In this document: in pieces, positions 21,638 through 34,330 of the stretch | Layout: each line of letters opens with the position of its first letter | Numbering within the stretch: position 1 is the stretch's first letter | Source: Gnomoniopsis sp. IMI 355080 | Lineage: Eukaryota > Ascomycota > Sordariomycetes > Diaporthales > Gnomoniaceae | Reading direction: 5' to 3' | Length of the DNA: 46,860 bases | NCBI GenBank assembly: GCA_027946555.1 | Contig: JAPEVC010000261.1 | Location: 1 to 46,860 of the forward strand | Notes under the pieces: generated by a model | What the model was told of the DNA's origin: nothing | Seen by the model: the letters and a program-made list of their open reading frames with translations, nothing else | The model's database searches: none | Position numbers and translations under genes: made by a program

Positions 21638-22901
21638 ATGGCTACAATGGACGAAAATGCCAGACCGCTCGACAAGATCGACAATCCCGGCTTGAAAGCT
21701 GAAGGGCAGCTTCTTCACGACCTCCGAGCAGAGGTTGCGACACTGCTGAAGCGATCGCAGCACAGCTTCCCTGGCGCCCAACCCGTCAGCTTCGCGCGAC
21801 GACATCTCCAAGACTTGATGCAGAAAGAGTACGTTCTGACACTCATTTTGACATTTGCCACTTGCTATTGGCCATTGGTCCTCTACTCGAGCTGACCTGT
21901 CACAACACAGCTACTACGTCTGCGAAAAGACCGACGGCATCCGCTACCTCCTCTACCTGACCAAGGACGAGTACGACGCCGAAGCCGTCTACCTGATCGA
22001 CCGCAAGAACGACTACTATTTCATCCAACATCGCAACCTCCACTTCCCGCGCGAGAACGATGATAACGCCTTCCATATCAACACCATCATTGATGGCGAG
22101 CTGGTCATGGACCACCAGCCCAACGGCTCCAAGATGCCCTCCTTCCTCGTCTTTGACTGCCTCGTCCTTGACGGCATGGTGCTGATGGAGCGGCCCTTGG
22201 ACAAACGCCTCGCCTACCTCCAGCAGAATATCTACAAACCTTACAACAGACTCTTCAGGAGATTCCCAGACGAGCTCAAGTTCCAGGCCTTCAAGTTCGT
22301 CATGAAGGACATGCAATTCTCGTACGGTATCACCAAGATGTTTAACGAGGTCCTGCCCTCCCTCACCCACGGCAATGACGGTCTCATCTTCACCTGCCGC
22401 GAAACCCCCTACAAATGTGGCACCGACGAGCACATCCTCAAGTGGAAGCCCGCCGACGAAAACAGTGTCGACTTCAAGCTCATGCTTGACTTTCCCACCG
22501 TCGAGCCGGATGAGCAGGATATTGCAGAGGGCGTCACCGAGCCCTATATTGACTACGAGAGCGTGCCCCCCGCGAGGTTGCTTGTCTGGTTGGGCGACAA
22601 CAACAATTCCACGGGCCAGAACTACGCAGACTACGCGGAGCTGTACCTGACAGAAGACGAATGGGAGGAGCTCAAGGGGCTGGGCGATCCCCTTCCCGGG
22701 CGCATCATTGAGTGCTACGTGGATGAACAAGGTCGGTGGCGCATGTCGCGCTTCCGTGACGACAAGCCTAATGCCAACCATACCAGCACCGTCGAGAAGG
22801 TCATTGAGAGTATCCAAAATCCCGTGACCCGACAGATGCTGGAGGACACGGGGCCCACTATCAGGGACAGATGGAAGGCCCGCCATGGCGAGAAGGCATA
22901 G
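21638..22901 (+). CDS. CEG1: mRNA capping enzyme, guanylyltransferase (alpha) subunit
   Basis: Transfers GMP from GTP to the diphosphate 5' end of nascent mRNA through a lysine-GMP intermediate, in the nucleus with RNA polymerase II. Exons are 21638-21828 and 21911-22901, 393 residues. The intron is 21829-21910 (GTACGT donor, GCTGACC branch, CACAG acceptor). The nucleotidyltransferase motif I KTDG (Lys70 catalytic) sits directly after the junction. It is followed by IIDGELV (motif III), DGLIF (motif IV) and ILKWKP (motif V), then an OB-fold C-terminus with WRMSRFRDDKPNANH. There is no fused RNA triphosphatase domain, as expected for fungi, where the beta subunit is separate. The ATG at 21638 is taken as start; an in-frame ATG three codons later is also possible. 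It lies downstream of the ankyrin-deaminase gene with no evident functional link. Confidence 0.95.
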
Positions 22902-23618
22902 ACTGCTGCTATGGATGCGCGGCTAAGACCAACTTCAAACGGGTGGGGTTCGAGCGAGGAAAGTCAGGGAGAGCGGAGCCAGAAGCTCGTGATTCATCCT
23001 AATGCTGGGAAGTACTGTGCTTTTCATTGAATTCTTTGATATCATGGGCGTTGTTAGGGGGGGGGGGTTTCTCTGGGATAGCGGGGCGCATTAGGGGCTG
23101 GGCATCATGATCAGGCTATTGTGACCATCGAATGGAGAGATTTGCATTAATTACCCTGCCGGAAGCGAGATCTATTTGTTGAGAGGTCTTAGGAAGGGGA
23201 GATGAGGAGAAGGGATGCACTCATGAGGGATCATGGGAGACAGACAATTAATCCTTTTCTTGCAGCGGAAGTATCAAAAGCAAAGGGTATAACATAAAAA
23301 CCGCGCACGCGATTATAGAAGCCATATTCAAACGAAGAATAAAAGGTCTTCATACAAGTATCCCCTGGCTCCATTGAAGAGTGAAAAACTCGCTGTCCAC
23401 AGGAAGCGCCAACAGTCCTTCAAAAGAGGTCCTGTAAATCGATCAATATCCATTCCATCTCCCAACGTAACCAGTAAAGTACCAAAAAAGCCAAACACCA
23501 CAGCCGACGAATCATACTCATCCCGTCAAGTTCCTCGAACGAGCTCCAGTCAATCGCCTCGTTTCATATACATGCCTTTTGCCTTTCGACCTATCGGAAG
23601 TTGGGCCTCAGCTTACGT
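22902..23618. other. Convergent region between capping enzyme and PDS5
   Basis: About 0.7 kb holding the two facing 3' UTRs. It contains an 11-base G homopolymer at 23057-23067. The frame starting at 23374 on the plus strand only continues as antisense of the PDS5 tail, so no gene is called. Confidence 0.5.
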
Positions 23619-26600
23619 CTATTTGCCCCTTCTGGATCTGCTCCTTGTAGGAAGTGAGGATGCAGCAGCCGCAGCAGCAGCCTTGCCTTTCGTTGCCGCT
23701 GCCTTCTTGGGTTCTTCCACGGTCCTTTGCCTCGTCCGCGCTGCAGCACGGCTTGACCGGCGACCATTCGTGTCAGCTGGCGGGGGCTCCTCTTCTTCGG
23801 CTTGCTCCTCCTCTGGTGGCTCGCTTGCTTCTTCGGGCTCGGCCTCGGCCTCATTTTCCTTGTCGTCCTCGTCCATTGGTTCTGCTTCAGCCTCAGCCTC
23901 TTCTTCCTCTTGGGGCTCTTCTCCTTCTACGTTGATTTCATCCTCCTCTTCGGGTTCCTCGCCAGCGGATACATCCTCCTCTTCGCCTTCTTCACCCTCA
24001 CCATACTCCCACTCAGCCACACCTTCCAGCATCTCTTCGTCGTCGTCGTCCGAATCCCGCTCAATGTACGTCGACCGCTCCCTGATGGAAGAACGACCAC
24101 TACGTCGGCGTTCCGAGTCAGGAATTTGCGGCGATGACGCGCGTTGCTTCTTCCTGGATGGTGTCTTTTTTGAAGCAACCTTCTTCAGTGTGGTTTGTTT
24201 GCCAGACCTTGGCTTTGCCACAGGTCGAGGGGCTTTGGATTTCTTGGCTGGAGGTGGACCGTCGTTCCGATCGTCCATGGACTTGCGCTTCTGTTGTACT
24301 TGTTAGCAACTTGGTCTGATAACGTCGTAGATGCCACGAGTATGTCTGGAACCTTACCTTCTTCCGCTCCATCGCCCTCAATATCTCGTCCAGCTTTTGG
24401 TCAACACCATCCGGGATGTACTGCTTTTCCGCAACTTCCTGAGCAGCGTCGTGACTTGGCAATGCCAAGAACAAACCAGTCGGCAACCCAACCTTTTTGC
24501 TGTACGCCTCAAATGCCCAGCCCTTCCGCTCTTGCCACTTCCTGATCACGGCTTGCGCAAGGTCGCTCACCATGTACAAGTTGTTGCTCTTTTCCGGCGC
24601 AATGGCGTCTCGCGTCTGCTTGACTCGCTCTGCGTACCTGAAAATCAAGCCCAGATTCGCCTCGTTGGCTACGTTGCTGACGTAGTAGATGATATAACGG
24701 GCATGGTCCGCCAACTCGTCCACATCGTCACTCAAGTCGGGATGGTGTGAAAGCAGCGAGATCAGCCTAGGCATGATAGCTTCCATTACGGCTTGGCCGC
24801 TTTGTTGGTAATAAGATACCCTGGAGCGGATCCAGGTCTCGATCCCGCTCTTGAACTCCGTTACTGGCTCGTATGCTGTGAGAAAGATGATCGTGTAAAA
24901 CTTTGGTCGTAGCTTGCCCTGCACCAGATACTTTTGCAATTTGCCAATGAAAGCCCGTCGCGTCTGAGGGTGGGCGTCTTGAGTGACAAAAGACAAGGCG
25001 TTGAATTCATCCAGTGGCAAGTGGTCATCAAGACTCCTGTCCTTGCACAATTTGAGAACTTGTTGCGCAGCAAGGAGTCGCAACCGGGCCCTGTAGTGTT
25101 TTGGTGTCTCCTTGGTTTTGCACATTTCACCCTCTCTCGTGATCAGGGTCTTTAGCATCTTGAAGATGGGCCTCGCTCGTTGTTGAAGATCATCCTCGCC
25201 ATCGCCTCGATCTTGGTCTTGAGCTCGCAATCGATTCACTAGGATCTTCAAGGCTAGACATTTGGCCTGGCATTCCTCATCCATATCTGCATCCTCGACC
25301 CATTCTGGATCGTTGTCACTGGCGTCGGCACGGACCTGCTTCAAGATATCTTGGATCAATTCGAGAATGGCTTGATCCTGGTCCAACGTCACTTTCGGTG
25401 TCAAAAGCTCTAGCTGGGCAACAACAGCAAGCTTGTTGAGGAAATGAGGTGCTCCGTACTTCCAGTCTTTCATCACCTTTTGGAAAAGATCTGTAGCGCT
25501 TAGGAGGCTCTTCTCATCCTTCTTTGCCAACAGAATGTTGACGGCATATTTGGCAGCTTTCCAAGGTTTTCCATACAGCGCGAAATTGATCATCACCTGG
25601 CTGAACTTTTTGTCGCTGGGGATTTCGGAGGGATACTTTCGAGCATAAGAAGAGCAAGCCCTCAATGTCTCGACCACTGCCGGTTCGTTCTCTTTGGTGG
25701 CCGTAGGAGCCTTGTTCGCGAGGTCTCTGCAAAGGTCGCCAATATGCGATTTGAATAGATCAGGCGTGCGTTGCGATATCTCATTCAAAATCTCATGAGC
25801 CGTGGCGCCAAAATCATCCTGGTCCGTTCTAGAGTAGTCCAAAATGATGGACAAATGACTCCGGTTGAACATGAAGTATCCTGACCGGTAGAGCAGTGGA
25901 ATCAGAACATCCGCAAGGCCAGACTGTTGGCTGCTCTGCAGACGCTTCACCAGTTCTTTCAGGCCACCTCGCACCGTCTTGAATTCATTCTCTGCACCAA
26001 CAATGAACTTGATGAGTTGATAGTTTCGGCGGTCATTCGCTTTCGCAAACTTCAGCAGCTCCGAGTTGACCTTGGCATCCTCGGGCAAGAATTGAGCGAG
26101 GTACTTGATGGTCTTTTGCAAATTTCCAGTCTTGCGTGCCTCGTCTTCGTCCATGACACCACCGTTATAGTCTTCGCAAGCTCGGACAAATGTCGACAGA
26201 ATTTTGGCAAATTGTGGTTGACGACCCTGAATGGCATAGAAAGCTTTCTTTGCAGGTGGGTTCAAAGACCGGACCAGCAGTAAAATTCGCTCCGTCCGCA
26301 CAGCATCTTGGTCGTAGCCACCGGCCGCCGACTGAGAATTTCCATTGGCGCTTTTCGAGCCCTTTTTAGGAGGCGGGAAAGACAAGGGCACCAGGCATTC
26401 GTAGACAACCCTGTCGAGGAGGACATTGACTTCTAGGTCATTTGCGTAAAAGGAGCTGTAGATCTTGGAGGGAGCAGCAGACAATGCTTCCACGACGACT
26501 TTGTTACCTGCCAGGATTTCGCCCGAGGAGATAGCCCAGAGCTTTCCCAGCAAAGCCATCGCCTCAACACGAACCTGCGGCCTCCGGTCACGACAACGAT

Positions 26601-28223
26601 CCGCCAGGCTTGAGAGAATGGTGTTTTCCTTGGCCATCCCACCGTCCGACGCCAACTTAAGGATCAGATCGCGGAAGCCAAAAGTCTCAATCGCCTTGAC
26701 GCCCGCCAAACGGACCTTTTCATCGCTGTCGTTGAGTTTTTCTCCGAGGCCGCGAACCAGAGCCTTTTCTTCCTCACGGCTGAATCCAATACCTCCAGCA
26801 TTCGTGGACAAGATGTAGCCCACAGCCGTGGTCCATGATGCTCGAATGACAGGCGACTTGTCGTTCTTGCGGCTCAAAAAGTTTTGATAAGGCTGTTGGT
26901 ACGTCTGGGCGAAGGAGAGCGGCGAGTATGGCGTGGTGAGCGGGTTGGTGGAGATACTGTCCGTCTCAAAGTCTGACATTTTGTAGAGAGGGTAGGCAGC
27001 GGGGTCCAAGGCGGGTGGAGGGGGTGGACCTGCGGCGCCGATTCCTGAGATGACGTCTCCAAGAGCCTCTGTTGCCAGTTGACGCAGGTTGACGTTGTCT
27101 GCAGATAGCTCGGCGTCAAGCTGAGGGACGATGTTCAACAGCAGACCCGGCGCGGCTTTCCACAATTCGCGAATGAGCAAATGGGCCTTCTTGAGCTCCT
27201 TCAAGTCCTCCTCGGAAGGCCCAGCCATGCCATCCTCATCATCCGAGTCGGGTGCAGCTCGATTGCCATTACTTCCAGCAAGACCTGAGGCATCCATGAT
27301 CACGTCGCTAAAGTATTGCCCCACATAGCGCGACATCTTTTCCTGGCTTCCCAAACAGACAGCCCTTGCCATCTTGTAGGCTGCAGGCTCCTCTTTGAGA
27401 AGGAGCGTCGTCTGGCTGTCGTCCCTGGCGGCCTGCTCCGCCTTGTCCTTGACGGCGCCTGGGGCAGCGGCGCGCAAGAACTGGGCCATAATTATGTCAA
27501 TGACCTTGGAGGGTAGTGTTTGTGCCTCGTCTATGAGCATTTCCAAGATCATGGTCATGTAGTGCTCGACATCTTTTCCGACGAGCTCGCCATTGGAGGC
27601 TTTGGTGCCGGAGACGGTGTCGAAGAAGCTGGTGAAGAGGCGGACAAATAGCTCGTCATTGTTGTTCACTTCGTCGAGCAGCAGAATGCTCTGGACTTCG
27701 GCGAGGGATATGAGGACGTATTTGTGCTGATTGTTCCATGTGGAGGAGGGATCGGACAGGGCGGGCAGGGTGTAGTTAATGAAGAGGGCGAAAATGTCCT
27801 GCGCAGCAAGCGTGTCAGCATGTTCCTCTTCAACGCGACGTACACACACACACACAGACGGGGGCGAGTCTGTCCTACCTTCAACTGTGATGGGGTAAAG
27901 GGCGCGTCGGGAGCGCAAATCTTGAGAATGTCGACCAGACAGCAGGCGCCAAAAGCCTTGACGCCCTTGTCCTTATGACCAATGATGTTGGCAGAAGACA
28001 GCTCTTTGGCGACATTGTTGAGCGAGTCCTTGTGTTCCCAGTCTTGATCCAGCTCTGCCAGCTCCTTGGACAGCTTGTTGAGGCGCTTGACAAGCTCTGT
28101 TGTCGCTATGGGCTTTCCGGGACGCCATGACAGAGGCTCATTGAACTTGAGGCCCTCGGGATCGCGTTCCTCCTCCTGCTCCTCTTCGGGCGCGGCCTCG
28201 GCTGCCCTTCTCCGACGAGACAT
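23619..28223 (-). CDS. PDS5: PDS5, sister-chromatid cohesion regulator
   Basis: PDS5 is a HEAT-repeat protein that binds cohesin and controls its maintenance and release from chromatin. Exons on the minus strand are 28223-27879, 27798-24358 and 24290-23619, 1485 residues, normal for the family. The N-terminus contains VKAFGACCLVDILKICAPDAPF and then DIFALFINYTLPALSDP, the hallmark PDS5 opening, split by intron 1. A long alpha-helical HEAT region covers roughly residues 60-1130. The last 220 residues are low complexity: a Lys/Arg cluster (PAKKSKAPRPVAKPRSGKQT), an extended Glu/Asp block, and an Arg/Ala-rich basic end, probably for nuclear import and chromatin contact. Introns are 80 and 67 bases; intron 2 has a GCTAACA branch. 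The start at 28223 (MSRRRR) has better context than the ATG eight codons upstream. Identity is secure. Confidence 0.93.
27842..27856 (-). repeat. TG dinucleotide run in PDS5 intron 1
   Basis: About seven and a half TG units on the transcribed strand, starting some 20 bases after the GTAGGA donor of PDS5 intron 1. The intron is only 80 bases long, so length change here could matter for splicing. Confidence 0.85.
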
Positions 28224-31033
28224 GTTGTGAGTGTTGCTGACGCGCAAGGTTATATGGTGTCAGACGAGACTCAATGTAGCCGTGTTCCTTCGCGGGGTCG
28301 GTCGAGGGTCGGGGTTGCGAGACTGTGTGAAGCAGTAGAGTACCAGGCGCGAAGGATGACCCACAGTCCGTTGCTTGGCGGGGCCAATATACACCTGAAG
28401 ATGTATGTCTCGGGGGAACTCGAGCTCGAGTCCACGAGTCCAAGAGTGAGTGAGGGACCTTATTACCCAACAGCCAAGCTAGCGCCAAATCGCGAAACCG
28501 TCGCCTTGGAACGCGAAACAGAAAAGAAGACGAGTAATCGGGCTGCGCGATGGGATCAATGGCGCCAAGATTCTCGTCGCATATGAATTGATTGATTGAG
28601 TCCTAACCAACAAGTTGGATCAGTGCAAAGATGTGGTGTTCTGACGGCCCGAAAGTATTGTGGCCCGCGCTGAGGATGCGAGTTACGCGACACTCTCTCT
28701 TAGCCGTTCCAATCTGGAGAGGCGCGTGCTCGATTCTTGCGGTGGAGCTAATCCTACCCTACCTACCCTACAATGTATGTACAGTACAACCCACCTAGGC
28801 AGGCACCCACCTGAACAGCTCCTGTAAAACATCACTAAGAAACTTAACACAACTCCTTCCTCCAATCATGATACATTAGTTATTGTATCACACAATATAC
28901 TACTCCCTTTTATGCTGTTGATGATGTTTCTGTGGTTGTCTCTTCTTATGTTTCAATGGCGCCCCCAAAGACTCCATAGTGCCAGCTATGTAGGAACACA
29001 TCCGGACCGGACAAGTGTCGGTCGTCTACGCTTGAAAACGACCTGCTATCGAGCAAGACTCTTGACAGCGTTGGATTGCGGTGGGATAAATCCAAGAGAG
29101 GGAGGAAAGATCACGTCTACAAGACAGCCGGACCAGACGAGTGTCTCGGGATGATCGGCCTCTTGTCACTTGGCTGCAAGATCCTGCGAGCAGACTTTGA
29201 TATTGCTCACCATACGGACAGTTCTTCCCGACCTACCGGGGGAGAGTGAAGCTTTTCGTGCTGATTCTGTCGGGCCAATAATTCTTGCCCGAAAGGAAGC
29301 CATGAGTTCATCAACACGGCAGGTATGGGCCGGGCCAAGCTATACCTTTTCATTTTTACGGTATTCAGAAAGCATACTCTTTCTCCTCTTTATGTTGATC
29401 CTAGGTAGATGCCCGCTAAACCTCTCACGGACTTGTCCTTTGGCCTGAAGCATAGCCAGAAGACCTGTCAGAGAAAGATAAGGGCAGTCGGTCGGTCCGA
29501 TAATACTGCATACCATGTGTCCCCCAAGCCAGGAGTCCTGGTGTTGGCCAAACATTGGGGGGCTATACCGCAAGCTGGGAGGTTGCGTGAGGCTCTCCCT
29601 TTTATATCTCGTATAGTCATGTCACCATACACAAGATTGGCATCTGTCCCGTTTCATCACTTGTCATACGGCTCACAAGCGGGACTTGGTGCGATGACAG
29701 AAAACCTGCATCCGCCTGTCATTTCAATACTATCGGTCCGCTTTGGAAGATGGGCAGCCAAGCAAGCAATTTGGTGTCAAAAGTATAGTCATTGATTCAA
29801 TAGTATTGCCGCTCCACATCTTAACCCAGTGTGCCTCTTTTTCTCTATGTTCTTGATTTACACTTGGACTCAGTACTGAGATGGGAGGTATGTATGCCAC
29901 AAGACTACCTAAAGTAGGCACAAGTCCCAGGTCACCAGGAGTCCCTGGATGGTGAACAAAGGCAGGCTGTGAAATGCTGCCCTCCATTGTGTATATCTGG
30001 CCATCGATGACAAGACCTCGACACTGATGGCAGGAAGCACATGGGGTTCAAGACAACGTGACCACTGTCGCTTGCAAAGTGAGGACACAGGACAACCAGC
30101 CATGACTAGGCTGGGACACTTGGACACAGATGCAATATTTGGGAAAGGGATAAGGGAGTGAAATCAGATAGAGTTGCTGTGTCTTGTCAACCCGAAATGA
30201 CTTGACTGTGTGATCAATTTGGCAGGGCCACTGGAAAGTCCGTCCTGGCAATGTCTCTTGACGAACACCACGTCGGTCATCGCCATCTCCAGATTAGGAA
30301 AGGTCTACGGCGCCTAGGCCCACGAAGATGTTCTTGCGGGCTGCAGCCTGCTCCGAAACTTCTCTCCAGGCTTTGATACTCTTTTCTCCCTGCCAACTTT
30401 CCCACCATCTTTCGAAACCCTGTCTTCCAGACCGTCACGCTCACCGCGATCTTCTTGCGTTTCTGTTCGCAACGCAGCGTCTCCTCCATCGTCGGCAACG
30501 AAGCCACAGTAAGTATCAACGTCTCCCGTCACGCTTGTCCTCCTTTACCCCTTGCAATTCCCTGTTGAGTGACGGGAGCTGCAAACAATCCCTCCTCGAA
30601 ACGCGTCACACAGCATCTCCCGTCTGCCCAACGTACTCGCCCATCCCATCCAGTCACCTTCCTCCATGACTATCACCAGTCACTCCATGGTTCGCCGCTT
30701 CTTGTGACCGCATCTCTCTTTTTGTTCTTCTCTTCTGTTCCTGTTCTCTTTGCTTCCCCTTCGCCCAGCCTCTCCCTCATGAGGACTCTACACTCGTTTT
30801 CGATCCGTTGCCAAGATATCCAGACTGCACACCTTCATTCCTCGTTCTGCTCGCAGCAGCTTACCATCAGTCATATCACATTACTTCACCACACTCTTTG
30901 TATCATTTTGTAGACGCAACCAAGAAGAGCATTGTACTACGTCTTGCTCAAAGTATAAGACTCACATCTGGCTTCTCTTACAGACTCTCAGCACCCCAAA
31001 CAATCCTCCGTCGACTACAACGCCAACGTCAGC
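28224..31033. other. Long divergent intergenic region, PDS5 to membrane-protein gene
   Basis: About 2.8 kb. 28224-28600 is the probable PDS5 promoter. 28750-28770 has CCTAC-type short repeats. Two related 17-base direct repeats lie at 29002-29018 and 29128-29144 (15 of 17 identical). From 30320 to 31030 the sequence is pyrimidine-rich, like a long leader of the gene at 31034. Frames at 29170-29448, 29409-29795 and 30569-30913 are unrecognised and I do not call them genes. Confidence 0.45.
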
Positions 31034-32705
31034 ATGTCCGACCACAAGCCGGACACTGAGCTCAACGATCTCAAGCCCACTGCTATTCCAGCCAGCGGCA
31101 CTCACGGCGCTGGTCTAAACCAGACTACTCTCGACGAGGCCCTGGACGTCGACATCGAGAAGACTAGCGATGCTGTGCATACTGCTGGTCCTGCTATTAC
31201 TCTCCCTCCCGAGATCGTAGTGTCGGCTGCTAGTCCCGGTCCCGGTCTGGCTGTCGACACTGACGAGAAGAAACCTGGCTTCTTCGTTAAGGTCAAGCAG
31301 TTCCTCAAGGTCCAGCTGAAGAAGCCCATCCTCTTCTGGAACAAGACTGACAAGCGGACCATGTTGACTGCTTCCTCCTGCTTCGTCACCGTGATGATGT
31401 TGTGCGCCATGATCTCTCTGGCCGTGGTCACCGTTCATGGTGAGTCTTTGCAAACCCGAGCCCTCAGATTGAGTGGCATCTAATCGTTTTTGTTTAGGAA
31501 GCAGGCTTACTCCCGCATCGGCCGTGGCTCGCACTATCGAGTCGTTCTATATCCCCGCTTCGTCGGTTCGCCCAGTCACTCTTCAGCAGCGTGACTGGTT
31601 CTCCACGCACCTCAGTGATGACTCCAAGATTCTGCCTTTGACTCCCATCATTGACGACACTTGCGACAACGAGACCAATACCGTTGCTGTTCAATCGTAA
31701 GTTCAAATCCAAACCTTTCGATCCACTTTCCACCCTGCCTTTTCAACAGCTTCACACCCAACGCTTTCAATCGATCCAGCTCCCTCAAACTTTCAGCAAA
31801 TCGCAAAGTAACAAGTATCACCTTCCAGCTCGGCTGTCAGCATGACCAACAACGTCAGCTTCAACGTCACCAGTGCCTCCACCCCCATGATGCAGCCTAC
31901 TTCCATCATGCCTGTCTCTGTCGACGTCCTGACCTTGACGCCCCCCTCGGTTACCTCCTTCATGGCAACCTCCTCAATGGTGTCCGAGGCTCCCTCGTCT
32001 ACTCTTTCCGCCCCAAGCACTCAGTCCTGCGGTGAGTACGGTGACGGAGCAGGTCCATGTGCCAGGCCTTATGGACACCCAAACAGCACCCCAGAGTCGT
32101 GGATCGCCTCTCTGGCTGCAGAGTCCGTGGGTGACCCTTTGACTCTCTCCGTCGGCATGAACACCACCCTTCTCCCCGTTGGCATCCCCGCCATGGCCTC
32201 TGTGAACCCGCTTACCTCGTCCGACGACGCGTCTTTCTGCGAGCCCACCGCGACGGTCTACATCACCATCACCGCCGGCTTGGAGCCCAATGACGGCAAC
32301 CTGACCGACCTCGGCGGCAGCGGCAACACCGTCTTTGCGTCTTCCACCTCGCTGTCCATCCTCACGGTCACCTGGTCTGGCAGTGACGGCCCCTTGACCA
32401 CCACCGAGACTGCCACTCGTGGTGCCGCCACTGGCACTGTGGACCAGACCGTCGTTGCCATCAATGGCACCGGTAGCCTGACCACCCTCAACGTGCCCAG
32501 CTACACTCTCACCATGCAGACCACCGTGGGCCTGAACGGCACTGCCTTTAGCAGCGCCGACCCCACGGCGCCTCCTGCACCCTACGTCACCAGTGGCGGC
32601 GAGAAGCTGACGGCTCCCAAGCCGCTTGGCATGGGCGGTTCTTCGTCCGGCAACGGCGTCTACTGCGTGGTCATGCTGGCTGCGCTTGTCGTGCTGCTCA
32701 TGTAG
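31034..32705 (+). CDS. Single-pass membrane / surface protein, Ser-Thr-rich
   Basis: Three exons, 31034-31439, 31498-31696 and 31829-32705, give 493 residues. Introns are GTGAGT...TTTAG (58 bases) and GTAAGT...TTCCAG (132 bases). The N-terminal 109 residues are hydrophilic and end in a basic stretch (VKVKQFLKVQLKKP) before a membrane segment at about 110-133, so the N-terminus is probably cytosolic. The following 340 residues are rich in Ser, Thr, Pro and Val with several N-glycosylation sequons (NVS, NVT, NTT, NLT, NGT), as in a secreted or wall-facing domain. The protein ends in a small-residue segment and a hydrophobic tail (VYCVVMLAALVVLLM) like a GPI-attachment signal or second anchor. 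I do not recognise the family. The middle exon and both junction phases fit, so I treat this as one gene and not two. Confidence 0.65.
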
Positions 32706-34330
32706 GGAGGCACGTATCTATGAGGCCGTTCCACCGTCATGTCACGTCCATTTTTTCTGATCGTGATTCGAAGCTGCCTGATTTAGAAACCAAGATACAT
32801 CACCTACTTCGCGGCATGTCAGTCTGCACCGCGAGCTTGCCACCTCAGGCCAGCAACAGCTTTTCATGACAGTGTGCCTTATACAAGCATCCTTTTTGCC
32901 GCGCCACCACGACATGCCTTTCCTTTCGTTGGGACTGGGTTGGATCGGGTGTTCTTGGTTGGGATCTGGCTTGAAGAGTTTTGTGAATGGGTCTAATGGC
33001 ATGCAGTGGATTATGGATTCGGGAAAGAGGGAGAGCACGATGGAAGAGGCTTTTAGTAGTGTTACGGAGAAAGGGGGTTGCACTGGCGGACTACATCTGC
33101 AGGTTACCTACTGCATCTGGTCAACCTGACTTCACGTCGGTAGGGCATATACCGATCAATTGAGTCTGATGATCCTGATTCTATAGTCAAGTCTGATGCT
33201 GCCGTGAACTCGTGGTAGTCTTGCTTCATCTCTGTGATTGGTATGTCTCCATAGTGGTCGTCCTGCTCGGGCTTCGATACCCTGTTCCTTCCTAATATGG
33301 GTGCGCCAGCGTTAGAGCCTCCCGACTCAAGAAAGACTGATTTCATTATGGAGGTGCTGTAGGATTCTTACATCAGGGAAAGCATACGGGCCTTTAAGTA
33401 TTGGGCCACAGCTTTCTTCTTCTCTTCCAGGAGCTCATCTGTTGCGAGTATACGAGCTTCGCCGGGATGCATACTGGACGGCCTTCTTGTGGGCAGTCTT
33501 AATTGCAGCTGTGCTGGTGGTTGCTTCATTGCTTAGGTATCTCCACATATATATAGTTGCTTCTTAACGCGGATGGATACGAATATCCGAAGTCGTGCTA
33601 TCGAAGTAATCCGCGTGCCAACCCTGGATTCATAAAGGCAAGCCTCACTACTCTAAATAATGTTTGCTTTCCGATTTTTGCATGCGATTACGTTTCAGTG
33701 TCTGTGATCGCCTGCATCGAACGTTCTGCGGACCTTGCCAAACGGCCTTTTTGCTATGCCATCCCCAAGTATTTTGAAGCATTCGTTTAGTGTAGTTAGT
33801 CGTGAACATGTGTCACGTGTCGGGAAAGAGCTTTCCTGTTAGTCTCTTGAGAATCACATGCAGCTTGTACCTACTACTGGCACCTCTTCAAGATCAAGCC
33901 AACGATAGAGGATGCTTTCCAACAGAGTATGGACAGCCGCTCATCTAGGAGGGTGTGGGTTTGGCTGTGATGTCAAAACTATGGAAGGCACAATACAAGA
34001 TGAAGGACCCTACATATCAGGATTGACCTAATAGTGTGAGGCAGAGGTTGAAACTAGAAGCACATGTCCAAGGCGGTTGGCCTTTTAAAGCGCGTACTAA
34101 GGAACAGGATGCCGACTAGTCTTCCTCCAGTCCGCACAAGTCGCAAGCCATGAGGCATATCTCACTTCAGGTGAGATATAGAGTAAGTTCCTAAAGAAAC
34201 TCCAGAATTTTCTAAAAAAAAGGCTCCTATTCCATCCCACTGATGTCGATCGTGCACTCGCTTTCACACCCAAGATTAGCGCTATAGACTCACTCTCCTA
34301 GCAAGCTGCCGCTCGTCACCCACCCACAAG
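32706..34330. other. Intergenic region before the RBR gene
   Basis: About 1.6 kb in tandem orientation. Contains the 3' UTR of the membrane-protein gene, a TATATATA run at about 33545-33553, and a perfect hairpin at 34157-34179 listed separately. Frames at 32742-33083 (-), 33104-33346 (-) and 33557-33790 (+) are short and unrecognised. Confidence 0.45.
34157..34179. promoter_or_regulatory. Perfect 9-base inverted repeat upstream of the RBR gene
   Basis: The arms ATATCTCAC and GTGAGATAT are exact complements separated by the five bases TTCAG. It lies about 150 bases before the RBR ATG, so it could be a dimeric transcription-factor site in DNA or a hairpin in a long leader RNA. Which of these is not determinable from sequence. 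Confidence 0.5.

Noticed and set aside
21900..22886. 328-codon minus-strand frame rich in Val/Leu/Glu/Asp
   Set aside because: Exact antisense shadow of the capping guanylyltransferase, whose KTDG and other motifs are clear on the plus strand.
23374..24306. 310-codon Ser/Ala-rich frame on the plus strand
   Set aside because: It is antisense to the acidic and basic tail of PDS5. Its serine runs arise from reverse-complemented Glu/Asp codons, and it has no domain.
32032..32086. Possible intron with a perfect GTGAGT donor in the membrane-protein gene
   Set aside because: Its 55-base removal shifts the frame into a stop within about 20 codons, whereas the unspliced frame runs to the hydrophobic C-terminus.
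31842..32705. Separate surface-protein gene starting at an ATG at 31842
   Set aside because: The upstream exons join in phase through two good introns and supply the membrane segment. An independent start would lack any signal sequence.
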